Shown here piece by piece: positions 7,741 to 15,905 of a stretch of DNA of 18,161 nt (position 1 is the first letter of the stretch; every line of letters starts with the position of its first letter). The stretch spans positions 1-18,161 of the forward strand of contig DBMZ01000016.1 in the NCBI GenBank assembly GCA_002299005.1, in the 5' to 3' direction. Position numbers and translations under genes: made by a program. Source of the stretch: Alphaproteobacteria bacterium UBA685 (lineage in GTDB: Bacteria > Pseudomonadota > Alphaproteobacteria > Puniceispirillales > Puniceispirillaceae). Under the pieces are notes generated by a model. That model saw nothing but the letters and a program-made list of their open reading frames with translations. It did not search any database and had not been told where the DNA came from.

Positions 7741-8409
7741 ATGCCGCGCCCAGATTTAACAGATCTTGATCTTGATTTTGTCGCACCGATTGGGTGTAAG
7801 AAATGCCCTCGCCTGCATAAATTTATTACCTCTCACAAGGAAAAATACCCTGATTGGTATAATGGGGCTGTGCCATCTTTCGGCAGTATTGACGCAGAGA
7901 TTTTGATTGTCGGCCTAGCACCTGGCTTACGCGGTGCCAATGCGACAGGGCGCCCTTTCACAGGTGATTTTGCCGGCGACACGCTCTATCAGGCACTCGC
8001 AAAACATGGCTTTTCCACAGGTGAATTTGGCAAAAAAGCCGATGACAGCCTGAAATTGCATAATGTGCGGATTACCAATGCGGTGAAATGTGTGCCACCG
8101 CAAAACAAGCCGACAGGTGATGAAATTAACACCTGCCGTGATGCGTTTTTAATCCCAGAAATAAAACGCATGAAGCATTTGAAAATGATTTTGGCGCTTG
8201 GCGGTATCGCACATAAAGCGCTTATCAAAACCTTTGATTTGCGCCAAACTGACTTCCCTTTTGGCCATTTCAATAAGCATGATATCGGCCAGAACCTGAC
8301 GCTTATCGATAGCTATCACTGCTCGCGCTATAATGTGAATACTAACAGGCTGACCGTTGAGATGTTTGATGAAATTATCTCATATATGAGATCGCAAGCC
8401 TCTCAATAA
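7741..8409 (+). CDS. Family 5 (UDGb-type) uracil-DNA glycosylase
   Basis: The product is a 222-residue iron-sulfur uracil-DNA glycosylase that would remove uracil and possibly other deaminated bases in base-excision repair. Motif 1 is GLAPGLRGANATGRPFTGDFAGD. Motif 2, SYHCSRYNVNTNRLT, is the form seen in family 5 in place of the HPS of other families. C19 and C22 (IGCKKCP), C117 (VKCVPP) and C132 (NTCRDAF) are placed to bind a 4Fe-4S cluster. The start ATG at 7741 follows the NYN gene by 8 nt, with an AGGA-rich stretch in the NYN stop region as RBS. It converges with smpB, with only 9 bp between stop codons and no evident terminator. Confidence 0.88.
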   Translation: MPRPDLTDLDLDFVAPIGCKKCPRLHKFITSHKEKYPDWYNGAVPSFGSIDAEILIVGLAPGLRGANATGRPFTGDFAGDTLYQALAKHGFSTGEFGKKADDSLKLHNVRITNAVKCVPPQNKPTGDEINTCRDAFLIPEIKRMKHLKMILALGGIAHKALIKTFDLRQTDFPFGHFNKHDIGQNLTLIDSYHCSRYNVNTNRLTVEMFDEIISYMRSQASQ

Positions 8410-8418
8410 GAAGCGCTC

Positions 8419-8880
8419 TTAACCCAGCAATCTTTGCTTTTGCCTGTTCCAATCGCGTTGCTTGACGGCTTCTCGCTTGTCATGTTTTTTGCGGCCTTTG
8501 GCAATGCCAAGAGACAGCTTTACAAGACCACGATCATTGAAATAAAGCGCGAGCGGCACCAATGTCATCCCATCACGGCGCATATTCCCCAAAAGCTTAT
8601 TCTTTTCCCTCGCAGAAACAAGCAAGCGGCGAATACGCTTTGGCTCATGATTATCTCTTGCTTGCAGATAGACAGGGATATTCGCGTTAATAAGCGCCAA
8701 CTGCCCCTTCTCTTCACCCGCATAGCTCTCAACAATAGACGTGCCTCTGCCAGTGCGCAGAGACTTCACCTCACTGCCCGTCAAGACAATGCCAGCTTCG
8801 ATTGTCTCTTCAATATCATAATCAAAGCGCGCCCGCCTATTTTCGGCGATGCGACCTGATATAATTTTATCTTTCGACAT
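8419..8880 (-). CDS. smpB: SsrA-binding protein SmpB
   Basis: SmpB binds tmRNA and delivers it to stalled ribosomes for trans-translation. The length of 153 residues is standard. Recognisable parts are the N-terminal [33 protein letters not shown] block, SIVESYAG, the [22 protein letters not shown] core and the basic tail [16 protein letters not shown] that enters the ribosomal mRNA channel. SD strength is weak (GAAAG 9 nt upstream). It lies 47 nt after dapA on the same strand, a very common alphaproteobacterial order. No ssrA gene is seen in the window. Confidence 0.97.
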   Translation of the reverse strand: MSKDKIISGRIAENRRARFDYDIEETIEAGIVLTGSEVKSLRTGRGTSIVESYAGEEKGQLALINANIPVYLQARDNHEPKRIRRLLVSAREKNKLLGNMRRDGMTLVPLALYFNDRGLVKLSLGIAKGRKKHDKREAVKQRDWNRQKQRLLG

Positions 8881-8927
8881 AGGTTTGTCTTTCTGTGAAG
8901 GCGCCTGGCTAGAGGCTACCCCTCAGC

Positions 8928-9824
8928 CTAGCGTAATTTTGACTCAGCTAGTGCTTGTTCCACAACAGCCTTAGAGGCTGATGAGATTTCGACAAGTGGT
9001 AATCTTGTATCTGGCTCACAAATACCAAGCAATTTGGCCGCATATTTGACAGGGCCAGGACTTGCTTCTGTGAACATACCATCATGCAGCGGCATAATTT
9101 GGCGGTTAATTTCTTGCGCCTTTGCGATATCACCCTTGGCAAAAGCCTCATGCATCTGCGCACAAAGTGCCGGCGCGATGTTTGAGACAACGGAAATGCA
9201 ACCATGACCGCCAGCCGCAAGATATGGCAAGGCTGTGGCATCTTCCCCGCTTAATTGCGCAAAATCATCGCCAAGCCCATTTAACAAGCGCGTCGGGCGT
9301 GCCGCATCACCTGTCGCATCTTTGACACCAGCTATATTATCAACTTTTGCCAATTTAGCCATCGTATCATCATTCACAGACACAATCGAACGGCCCGGAA
9401 TATCATAGACGATAACAGGCACAGACACAGCCTCAGCTACAGCTGTGAAATGCGCCAAAAGACCATCTTGTGTCGGCTTGTTATAATAAGGCGATACAAT
9501 CAGCACCCCATCTGCCCCAACCGCTTCGGCATTTTTGGCAAGGCGCACTGCTTCTCTTGTGCTGTTTGAACCGGCACCAGCAATCACAGGCACGCGCCCT
9601 GCCACTGTCTTCACGCATAGCTCAATGACCATATCATGCTCTTCATGGCTTAAAGTCGGAGATTCACCTGTCGTGCCAACGGGAACGAGACCATGAATAC
9701 CTTGTTCAATTTGCCATTCAACAAGCTTTACAAACGCATCCTGATCCACCTTGCCATCTTTGAAAGGTGTGATAAGCGCAGTGTAAGCTCCTGAAAAGGC
9801 TACGTTTTTATACAAAGAAGACAT
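8928..9824 (-). CDS. dapA: 4-hydroxy-tetrahydrodipicolinate synthase
   Basis: DapA condenses pyruvate with aspartate semialdehyde, the first committed step to diaminopimelate and lysine. The 298 residues show the class I aldolase barrel. The Schiff-base lysine is K168 (AGVKDATGD). The catalytic Tyr140 and Arg145 are in VIVYDIPGRS. The GTTGESPTL motif is at residues 50-58. ATG 9824 (MSSLYKNVAFSG) is preferred because a GGGTGA lies a few bases upstream and family homology starts here. An in-frame ATG at 9836 would add four residues but has no SD. It is divergent from the dehydratase-like gene. Confidence 0.95.
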   Translation of the reverse strand: MSSLYKNVAFSGAYTALITPFKDGKVDQDAFVKLVEWQIEQGIHGLVPVGTTGESPTLSHEEHDMVIELCVKTVAGRVPVIAGAGSNSTREAVRLAKNAEAVGADGVLIVSPYYNKPTQDGLLAHFTAVAEAVSVPVIVYDIPGRSIVSVNDDTMAKLAKVDNIAGVKDATGDAARPTRLLNGLGDDFAQLSGEDATALPYLAAGGHGCISVVSNIAPALCAQMHEAFAKGDIAKAQEINRQIMPLHDGMFTEASPGPVKYAAKLLGICEPDTRLPLVEISSASKAVVEQALAESKLR

Positions 9825-9856
9825 GATATCACCCATGGTAAAAATTATCTGGCTTC

Positions 9857-9885
9857 AAAATAAGACCAAACGGGCGACAAAACAA
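9857..9885 (-). promoter_or_regulatory. Candidate promoter for dapA-smpB
   Basis: On the minus strand TTGTTT (9885-9880) and TATTTT (9862-9857) are exactly 17 bp apart and lie about 33 bp before the dapA ATG. Both hexamers are imperfect, so this is only a candidate. Confidence 0.35.
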
Positions 9886-9995
9886 GGCCTGATTGGCTTT
9901 TCCCTGCCCTAGTATTGCCTTTTTATCATGTCAGTTTAGAGTATCAACACACATTATCCGCACCAATTTATCGGCGGCTGAACAGAGAGGCTTTC

Positions 9996-11006
9996 ATGGT
10001 AACTTATCAGGCAATCAGACAAGCTTATGAGCGCATTAATCATCTTGTGGTAAAGACGCCTCTTCTGACATCAGATAGGCTTAATGACCATTTGGGGTTT
10101 CGGCTGTTTGTTAAGGCTGAGCCTTTGCAACGCATTGGCGCATTCAAATTCAGAGGCGCTTGTAATGCGCTTTTATCACTGCCAGAAACCGAAAAGAACA
10201 TCATAGCTTTTTCTAGTGGCAATCACGCACAGGCCATCGCCCTTGTCTCTCGCCTGACAGGGCGTCATGCGACCATCATCATGCCAGAGGACGCGCCAAA
10301 GGCCAAAATAGAAGCCACACGCTCGTATGGGGCGGAGGTCATCTTATATAATCGTTATACTGAAAGCCGCGAAGACTTAGGGGACAGGCTGAAAAAAGAG
10401 CGCAATGCTATCTTGGTAAAGCCCTATGATGATGAAGCGGTTATTTGCGGCCAAGGCACAATTGGCATTGAAATTGCTGACCAAATCAAAGAACAAAATA
10501 TAATGCCGGAGCGTGTTTATTGCTGTGCGGGTGGCGGCGGTCTTGTTTCAGGGCTAGCCGTGGCGTTGCATGAAACGCACCCCGATTTGGCCATCTATTC
10601 AGCCGAACCTGATGGGTTTGACGATATTGCGCGCTCTCTTGAGGCGGGCGAGATTTGCACGAATGATCCGAACCTGCGCTCTATCTGTGATGCCATCGTG
10701 ACCCCCGCCCCCGGCGAGATAACGTTTCCGATTATGAGGCAGCATTTGGCCGGCGGGGCTAGCGTTTCTGATGAGGCGTGCCTATTGGCCATGCAAACCG
10801 CGTGGCGCCATTTGAAATTGGTGGTTGAGCCCGGCGGTGCGGTGGCCCTTGCGGCGGCTTTATCTCTGCATGGTCAACCAGAACTTTCCGGCAAAGATAT
10901 TGCCAGTAACGATATCGCCGGCAAAGATATAATCGTCATTGCCTCTGGTGGGAATGTAGATGACGCGTTGTTTGAGCGCGCCCTTGCCATGAAAGGCGCG
11001 CTCTAA
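9996..11006 (+). CDS. PLP-dependent serine/threonine dehydratase or racemase-like protein
   Basis: This is a fold-type II PLP enzyme of the serine/threonine dehydratase and serine racemase group. It has 336 residues from ATG 9996, supported by AGAGAGG 5 nt upstream; an upstream in-frame TTG at 9915 lacks support. The Schiff-base lysine is K51 in AFKFRGACNAL. SSGNHAQA binds the substrate carboxylate, and GGGGLVSG cradles the PLP phosphate. There is no C-terminal ACT-like regulatory domain, so it resembles catabolic dehydratases or serine racemase and not biosynthetic, isoleucine-regulated IlvA. Exact substrate (threonine, serine or 3-hydroxyaspartate) cannot be told from sequence. The C-terminus holds a 15-bp triplicated repeat. 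Confidence 0.87.
   Translation: MVTYQAIRQAYERINHLVVKTPLLTSDRLNDHLGFRLFVKAEPLQRIGAFKFRGACNALLSLPETEKNIIAFSSGNHAQAIALVSRLTGRHATIIMPEDAPKAKIEATRSYGAEVILYNRYTESREDLGDRLKKERNAILVKPYDDEAVICGQGTIGIEIADQIKEQNIMPERVYCCAGGGGLVSGLAVALHETHPDLAIYSAEPDGFDDIARSLEAGEICTNDPNLRSICDAIVTPAPGEITFPIMRQHLAGGASVSDEACLLAMQTAWRHLKLVVEPGGAVALAAALSLHGQPELSGKDIASNDIAGKDIIVIASGGNVDDALFERALAMKGAL
10888..10932 (+). repeat. Three 15-bp tandem units inside the dehydratase-like gene
   Basis: Units at 10888-10902, 10903-10917 and 10918-10932 share the pattern cc-g--aa-gatat. The first and third are identical over 13 bp. They encode GKDIA-SNDIA-GKDI just before the final IVIASGGN strand, a stretch that is normally a short loop in this family. 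Confidence 0.75.
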
Positions 11007-11011
11007 TTAAG

Positions 11012-13438
11012 CTAGCTTCTCATGCGGCTGTAATTGGCATCAAATAAAGGCTGTGCTTGCAATTTAGCCTCAAGATGTTCGGCCAGTAATTCGATTGACC
11101 AGCCATCTTCCTTATCAGCCAGATCAGCGCGCACATAGCCTTGGGCAACAGATACGTTTGAAGCATGCGCAAAACCGCCAGAAGTCACCCAGCCGACAAC
11201 TTCCCCCTGATAGCTAATCGGCTCATCACCAATCACATCAGCATTGCTTGCAGAAACGATGAATGACCGCAAGATATGTGCCTCCTTGCCGCGTGCGTCT
11301 TGGGCGGCTGATTTGCCGATGAACTCTGCTTGCTTATCATAGGCCACAAACCGGTCTAGACCACATTCAGATGGCGTGTAGACAGGACGGAATTCACGGC
11401 CCCATGAGCCGAAATTCTTCTCTAAACGCAAGGCATTGAGGGCACGACCGCCAAATAGACGGATATCATATGCCTCCCCTGCCGCCATAAGCGCGGTAAA
11501 TAGGGCCAGCTGGTATTCGGGGCGCACCCAAATCTCATAGCCTAAATCGCCTGTATAGCTAACACGCCCGACAATCGCCGGCACCATGCCAAGATCCATC
11601 TCACGCACGGCCATGAATTTAAACGCGTCATGGCTGACATCCTCGGCGGTGATTTTGGCTAGCACATCACGTGCCTTTGGCCCGGCAATGGTAAGGCCCG
11701 TCAATGACAGACCAAGCGCCTCAACATCAACATCTTCGGTGGCGCCGATTTGATCTTCAAACCATCTCATATGATATTCTTCGGCAATGCCAGAGCCGAC
11801 AATCAAGAAGCTGTCATCATCAAGGCACGCGAGTGAGAAATCACCAATCACCTTGCCATCTTCTTTGAGCATTGGTGCCAAAGTCATACGGCCCACAGGC
11901 GGTATCTCGCATGCCAACAGGCGGTCAAGGTAGGTGGCCGCATCATCACCTGTAATAAGGTATTTTGCAAAATTTGAAATCTCTGACAGCCCCACACTCT
12001 CACGCACCGCCTTTGCCTCAGCACCAACATAATCGAAATCTGTTGAACGTCGCCAGCTAAAGCTATCCGTTACGCCCTCAGGGGCAAACCAAAGCGCTGT
12101 TTCAAGGCCAAATGACGCGCCAAATTGCGCACCTCGTCCTTTTAATTCATGATAGATAGGCGTTGTGAGCAACGGCCGCGCGGCTTCTAGCTCCTCATTC
12201 GGGAAACGAATTGAGAAGCGGCGCGAATAATTCTCTCTAACACGCGCATTTGTATAGGCAGAATTGGCAAAATCCCCAAAACGAGAGACATCCATTGCCC
12301 AAACATCAAAGCCTGGATCGCCATGAACAATCCAATTCGCCAATGAGAGACCGACGCCGCCGCCTTGGCTAAAGCCTGCCATCACCGCGCAGGCTGACCA
12401 ATAATTGGTCAGGCCACGCACCGGCCCTACAAGCGGATTGCCATCAGGCGCAAACGTGAAAGGCCCGTTGATAATTTGGCGAATACCCGCATTTTGGAAG
12501 GCGGGGAAATGCTCAAAACCAACCTCTAATGAAGGGGCAATACGCTCCAAATCAGGCTCTAGCAACTCATGGCCAAAATCCCAAGGCGTCGTGGTTTCAG
12601 ACCAAGGCTTGCACGCTTTCTCATAGGTGCCCATTAACATGCCGCCACGTTCCTGACGCAAATAAATCTCACCATCGAAATCAACCGCATGTAAAACTTC
12701 TTTCCCTGTGACCTTATTAATTTCTGCCACCTCTGGCATATCATCGGTCAAAAGATACATATGCTCCATCGCCAAAACGGGCAATTCAAGCCCCACCATG
12801 CGCCCAAGCTCTCTTGCCCATAGACCGGCGGCATTCACCACATGTTCGGCCTTCACAATGCCTTTTTCGGTGTGAACATGCCATGTACCATCAACCTGCT
12901 GTGTTAGGTCTTCAACCTTTGTGTGAAGCGCAATCGTGGCACCATTTTTCTTGGCCGCCTTGGCATAGGCGTGGGTAACACCATAAGGGTCAACATGGCC
13001 TTCAATCGGGTCATAAAGCGCGCCAACAAATTGATCTTGGTCAATCAATGGCATTAATTTTGCCGCTTCTGACGGCGAGATAAGCTCAATATCATTCATC
13101 CCCAAATAACGCCCTTTGGCCGCGATCCCTTTCAGCCAATCAAAGCGCTCATTGGTCGCCGCAAGCATGATGCCACCTGTCATGTGAAGGCCGATATCTT
13201 GCCCTGACGCTTCTTCAATTTCCTTATAAAGCTCAATCGTATATTGCTGTAATTTAGCGACGTTGGGGTCACCATTAATCGTATGCATCCCGCCTGCCGC
13301 GTGCCATGTAGAGCCTGATGTTAGGTCAGAACGCTCTATTAGCATCACATCATCCCAGCCCAATTTGGTCAGGTGATACAAAATAGACGCGCCGACAACG
13401 CCCCCGCCTATAACGACTACTCGTGCCTGATCTTTCAT
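11012..13438 (-). CDS. Dimethylglycine/sarcosine-dehydrogenase-like FAD- and folate-dependent oxidoreductase
   Basis: This 808-residue protein has the full DMGDH/SarDH architecture. The N-terminal DAO-type FAD domain has VVVIGGGVVGAS (residues 7-18) and SGSTWHAAGG; its H46 aligns with the histidine that carries covalent FAD in characterised dimethylglycine dehydrogenases. A linker FAO_M-type domain spans about residues 375-430. A GcvT-like folate-binding domain begins near the NWFAPEG-like ALWFAPEGV and ends with a GCV_T C-terminal barrel (GWVTSGGFAHASNVSVAQGYV). Such enzymes oxidatively remove an N-methyl group and pass it to tetrahydrofolate as methylene-THF. It lies 25 nt after the MttB homologue, so they form an operon. 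The true substrate is not determined by sequence. Confidence 0.88.
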   Translation of the reverse strand: MKDQARVVVIGGGVVGASILYHLTKLGWDDVMLIERSDLTSGSTWHAAGGMHTINGDPNVAKLQQYTIELYKEIEEASGQDIGLHMTGGIMLAATNERFDWLKGIAAKGRYLGMNDIELISPSEAAKLMPLIDQDQFVGALYDPIEGHVDPYGVTHAYAKAAKKNGATIALHTKVEDLTQQVDGTWHVHTEKGIVKAEHVVNAAGLWARELGRMVGLELPVLAMEHMYLLTDDMPEVAEINKVTGKEVLHAVDFDGEIYLRQERGGMLMGTYEKACKPWSETTTPWDFGHELLEPDLERIAPSLEVGFEHFPAFQNAGIRQIINGPFTFAPDGNPLVGPVRGLTNYWSACAVMAGFSQGGGVGLSLANWIVHGDPGFDVWAMDVSRFGDFANSAYTNARVRENYSRRFSIRFPNEELEAARPLLTTPIYHELKGRGAQFGASFGLETALWFAPEGVTDSFSWRRSTDFDYVGAEAKAVRESVGLSEISNFAKYLITGDDAATYLDRLLACEIPPVGRMTLAPMLKEDGKVIGDFSLACLDDDSFLIVGSGIAEEYHMRWFEDQIGATEDVDVEALGLSLTGLTIAGPKARDVLAKITAEDVSHDAFKFMAVREMDLGMVPAIVGRVSYTGDLGYEIWVRPEYQLALFTALMAAGEAYDIRLFGGRALNALRLEKNFGSWGREFRPVYTPSECGLDRFVAYDKQAEFIGKSAAQDARGKEAHILRSFIVSASNADVIGDEPISYQGEVVGWVTSGGFAHASNVSVAQGYVRADLADKEDGWSIELLAEHLEAKLQAQPLFDANYSRMRS

Positions 13439-13463
13439 CTCTACTCTTCTTTCTTATCTCTAA

Positions 13464-15017
13464 TTAGAAATCTGTTGGTGCGCCGCCTTCAGCGTCTCTT
13501 TTGGCTATGAAGGCTTGCATCTCTTCATCAATCGCAGCGTCAATCGCTGGCGGCTCATATTCTTGCAATATTTTCTTATAATGCGCATTGGCGCGCTCAT
13601 GCGTCCAAATACCGCCGGCCTCTTCCCAGCTCTCAAAATTGCGCCAATCTGATAATAGCGGGTTATAAAAGGCTGTCTTGTAACGACTTTGCGTATGATC
13701 TGCGCCAAAGAAATGGCCATGTGGGCCAACCTCGCGCATCGCCTCTAGCGCCAAATCATCTGTATCAAACGGGATTGGTTTTTGCGCATAGATAACTTGC
13801 TGTAGCATTTCACAATCAATGATGAATTTCTCAAATGACGCAGAAAGCCCCCCTTCAAGCCAGCCTGCCGCATGAAAGACGACATTTGCACCGCCTTGAA
13901 TAGCGCCTTGCAGGGAAAAGGCTGTCTCCCATACCGCCTGCGCATCAGGGGCATTGGTGGCATTAGCATTAGAGCCGCGCCACGGGATATTATAAAAACG
14001 CGCCATCTGCCCTGACATTTGCATCGCCTTGACATATTCAGGCGTCCCAAAGGCTGGCGCGCCTGATTTCATATCAACATTTGAGGTAAATGCCCCATAG
14101 ACCACAGGCGTGCCAGGTCGCACCAGCTGAAGCAATGTTATCGCGGCAAGCGCTTCGGCATTTTGCTGTGTTACCGCGCCTGCCAAAGTCACAGGTGCCA
14201 TCGCGCCTGCCAAGGTGAAAGGCGTGATAATCACCGCCTGCCCTCGTTTCGCCGCACGCATCGCCCCATCTAGCATCGGCCAATCATGCTTTAAGGGTGA
14301 GGATGAATTAATATTGGTAAACATATGCACAGATGATTCAAATTCATCATCGCTTAGCCCGGCGGCCATACGGCATAATTCCATCGCATCTTCAATCCGC
14401 TCCGAGCCAAGCGAATAGGCATGAACAACCTTATCTGTGAGGGTGAGCATATCGTAGAGGCAATGCAAATGCCTGACAGACGCATGCATATCAACCGGCT
14501 CAACCGGATAGCCTGAGATATAATGCATGCAATTATAACTTTGCGAGAGTTTCAAGAAATTCTGAAAGGTCTCACGGTCGCCAATACGGCGCCCCCCATC
14601 CAAATCCATAACATTCGGCGCAGATGCGACAGGGCCAAAGGTAAAATTATTGCCGCCCCATGTGATTTGGCGGTCTTTATTACGCGGCGTTAGGGTAAAT
14701 TGACTTGGCGCTTTTTTGATTTGCTCTGTCACAAGCCCCCTGTCAAACCGCACATTCTTGGTCGACCAGTCAACATCGCACCCTGCCTCTTCAAGGATTG
14801 TGAGCGCCGTGTCATTGAGAAATAATATCCCGATCTCTTCAAGAACGCGCAAAGACATATCATGGATAGCTTCGACCTGGTCCGCCGATAGGGGCTCAAT
14901 AGGCGCATTTATATAGCTTGGCACTTGCCACTCTAATTGGTCAGCAAGCTGTGATCTCGCGGATGCTTGACTGGCATTACGCCGCCTAGCCCCACGTCGG
15001 TTTTGCGCTTCACCCAT
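13464..15017 (-). CDS. Trimethylamine methyltransferase (MttB) family protein, non-pyrrolysine type
   Basis: The 517-residue product belongs to the MttB superfamily (COG5598). In archaeal MttB, trimethylamine is demethylated onto a corrinoid protein using a pyrrolysine encoded by TAG. Here the frame has no internal amber codon and ends in TAA, so it is the non-Pyl group, whose known member MtgB acts on glycine betaine. ATG 15017 is chosen because GGGGAG lies 6 nt upstream; the TTG at 15023 abuts that SD and is unlikely. The first ~25 residues are Arg/Ala-rich. The recognisable core includes HYISGYPVEPVD, NINSSSPLKHD, VVYGAFTSNVDMKSGAPAFGTPEY and the HAAGWLEGGLSASFEKFI region. It is first in an operon with the DMGDH-like gene. 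Confidence 0.88.
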   Translation of the reverse strand: MGEAQNRRGARRRNASQASARSQLADQLEWQVPSYINAPIEPLSADQVEAIHDMSLRVLEEIGILFLNDTALTILEEAGCDVDWSTKNVRFDRGLVTEQIKKAPSQFTLTPRNKDRQITWGGNNFTFGPVASAPNVMDLDGGRRIGDRETFQNFLKLSQSYNCMHYISGYPVEPVDMHASVRHLHCLYDMLTLTDKVVHAYSLGSERIEDAMELCRMAAGLSDDEFESSVHMFTNINSSSPLKHDWPMLDGAMRAAKRGQAVIITPFTLAGAMAPVTLAGAVTQQNAEALAAITLLQLVRPGTPVVYGAFTSNVDMKSGAPAFGTPEYVKAMQMSGQMARFYNIPWRGSNANATNAPDAQAVWETAFSLQGAIQGGANVVFHAAGWLEGGLSASFEKFIIDCEMLQQVIYAQKPIPFDTDDLALEAMREVGPHGHFFGADHTQSRYKTAFYNPLLSDWRNFESWEEAGGIWTHERANAHYKKILQEYEPPAIDAAIDEEMQAFIAKRDAEGGAPTDF

Positions 15018-15067
15018 GCTCAACTCCCCTATCGCACCACCTAGAATAAACAGGCAATAAACCCACC

Positions 15068-15078
15068 GTCAAATTGAC
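15068..15078. promoter_or_regulatory. Operator-like palindrome in the mttB-homologue leader
   Basis: GTCAAATTGAC is a perfect 5-1-5 palindrome. A further TTGAC half-site lies at 15093-15097. It sits about 51 bp before the start codon and downstream of a perfect -10 hexamer, a good position for a repressor. No regulator gene is visible nearby. Confidence 0.4.
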
Positions 15079-15101
15079 TGATTCACGTCTCTTTGACAAT
15101 C

Positions 15102-15107
15102 ATTATA
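15102..15107 (-). promoter_or_regulatory. Candidate -10 element for the mttB-homologue operon
   Basis: A perfect TATAAT on the minus strand lies within a 10-bp palindrome (CATTATAATG, 15101-15110). No convincing TTGACA is at 16-18 bp. An alternative promoter closer to the gene uses TTGACG followed by a TTTATT-like -10. Confidence is limited for both. Confidence 0.35.
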
Positions 15108-15181
15108 ATGCGCATTTCTGATGCTTTTCGCTGACCGTCATTTTTAGCTTTATATCGGTAAAAATAATGGTCGCAAGGCAA

Positions 15182-15212
15182 TAAAAAAAGCCAGAGACAT
15201 GACGCCTCTGGC
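15182..15212 (-). terminator. Intrinsic terminator after hpf
   Basis: On the minus strand, a perfect 7-bp GC-rich stem (GCCAGAG/CTCTGGC, 9-nt loop; 15190-15212) is followed at once by seven Ts (15189-15183). It lies 50 nt after the hpf stop codon and separates hpf from the methyltransferase operon. Confidence 0.88.
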
Positions 15213-15261
15213 AGTTTTCTTCTCACTTTTTGGGTGGGAGGTTATTGCGACTAAGTGATGG

Positions 15262-15876
15262 TTAGAGACTAGCTGTGTTTCTGGTGCCTCTCGGGTCAAC
15301 CCAGCCGATGGTTTTATCATCACGGCGATACACCATATTCAGCCCTTCATGCGCGGCGTTGCGGAACATCAAACATGTTTGGTTCGACAATTCCAAGCGC
15401 ATCACCGCTTGCTCAACACTCAATAATTCAACTTCATAAGACAGCTCTGCGATAACCGGCAAAGCCACCTCTTCATTATCATTATCTGTGTCTTGGCCTG
15501 CAAGATAATCATTATCATAAGATGGCATGATGGATAGCGGCGCGTTAATGATATCGCCCACCTCATCTGCCTGAGCGGATTGCCGGTGATTTTTCAAGCG
15601 ACGTTTATGGCGCCTTAAGCGTTTTTCGGCATGTTCAATCGCAGCATCAAGCGCGGCATGTGCATCACGTGCCTGCCCCGTTGATTCGAGTTCCATTCGT
15701 CTGGTCAAATTCACTCTTGTTCTCACGGTAAATCCTTCATCAGCCTTTTCTAAGGTGACAGAGGCACTAATGGCATTATCAAAGTACTTATCAACAACAT
15801 GTGATAAGGCCTCTTCAGCATGATCTTGGAATGACATGCCTGTATCCATATTTTTACCTGAAACGTTAATTTTCAT
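15262..15876 (-). CDS. hpf: Long-form ribosome hibernation promoting factor (HPF/RaiA/YfiA family)
   Basis: Long HPF inactivates ribosomes in slow growth by binding the 30S decoding region and dimerising 70S into 100S particles. The 204 residues contain an N-terminal S30AE domain (MKINVSGKNMDTG to about residue 97, with the basic HAEKRLRRHKRRLKNH helix). A linker rich in Asp/Asn follows (about 105-138). The C-terminal dimerisation domain ends with SVEQAVMRLELSNQTCLMFRNA and NMVYRRDDKTIGWVDPRG. AGGGAG lies 6 nt before ATG 15876, and its first three bases fall in a hairpin. A perfect TATAAT at 15955-15960 suggests its own promoter, and a terminator follows, so it is probably monocistronic. Confidence 0.95.
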   Translation of the reverse strand: MKINVSGKNMDTGMSFQDHAEEALSHVVDKYFDNAISASVTLEKADEGFTVRTRVNLTRRMELESTGQARDAHAALDAAIEHAEKRLRRHKRRLKNHRQSAQADEVGDIINAPLSIMPSYDNDYLAGQDTDNDNEEVALPVIAELSYEVELLSVEQAVMRLELSNQTCLMFRNAAHEGLNMVYRRDDKTIGWVDPRGTRNTASL

Positions 15877-15885
15877 GGAGCTCTC

Positions 15886-15903
15886 CCTGTTAGAGTTAAC
15901 AGG
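15886..15903 (-). promoter_or_regulatory. SD-overlapping hairpin in the hpf leader
   Basis: CCTGTTA/TAACAGG forms a perfect 7-bp stem with a 4-nt loop. Its 3' arm supplies the AGG of the AGGGAG Shine-Dalgarno of hpf, so folding would partly hide the ribosome binding site. Confidence 0.5.
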
Positions 15904-15905
15904 CT

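Noticed and set aside
8434..8859. 141-codon open frame on the plus strand
   Set aside because: It is entirely antisense to smpB, which is certain, and its product has no recognisable features.
8901..8927. GGCGCC and AGGCT/AGCCT inverted repeats between smpB and dapA
   Set aside because: The pairing is only 5-6 bp and no U-tract or known motif accompanies it.
13464..15017. Pyrrolysine (amber) codon in the MttB-family gene
   Set aside because: The frame is open throughout with no internal TAG and ends in TAA, so it belongs to the non-Pyl group.
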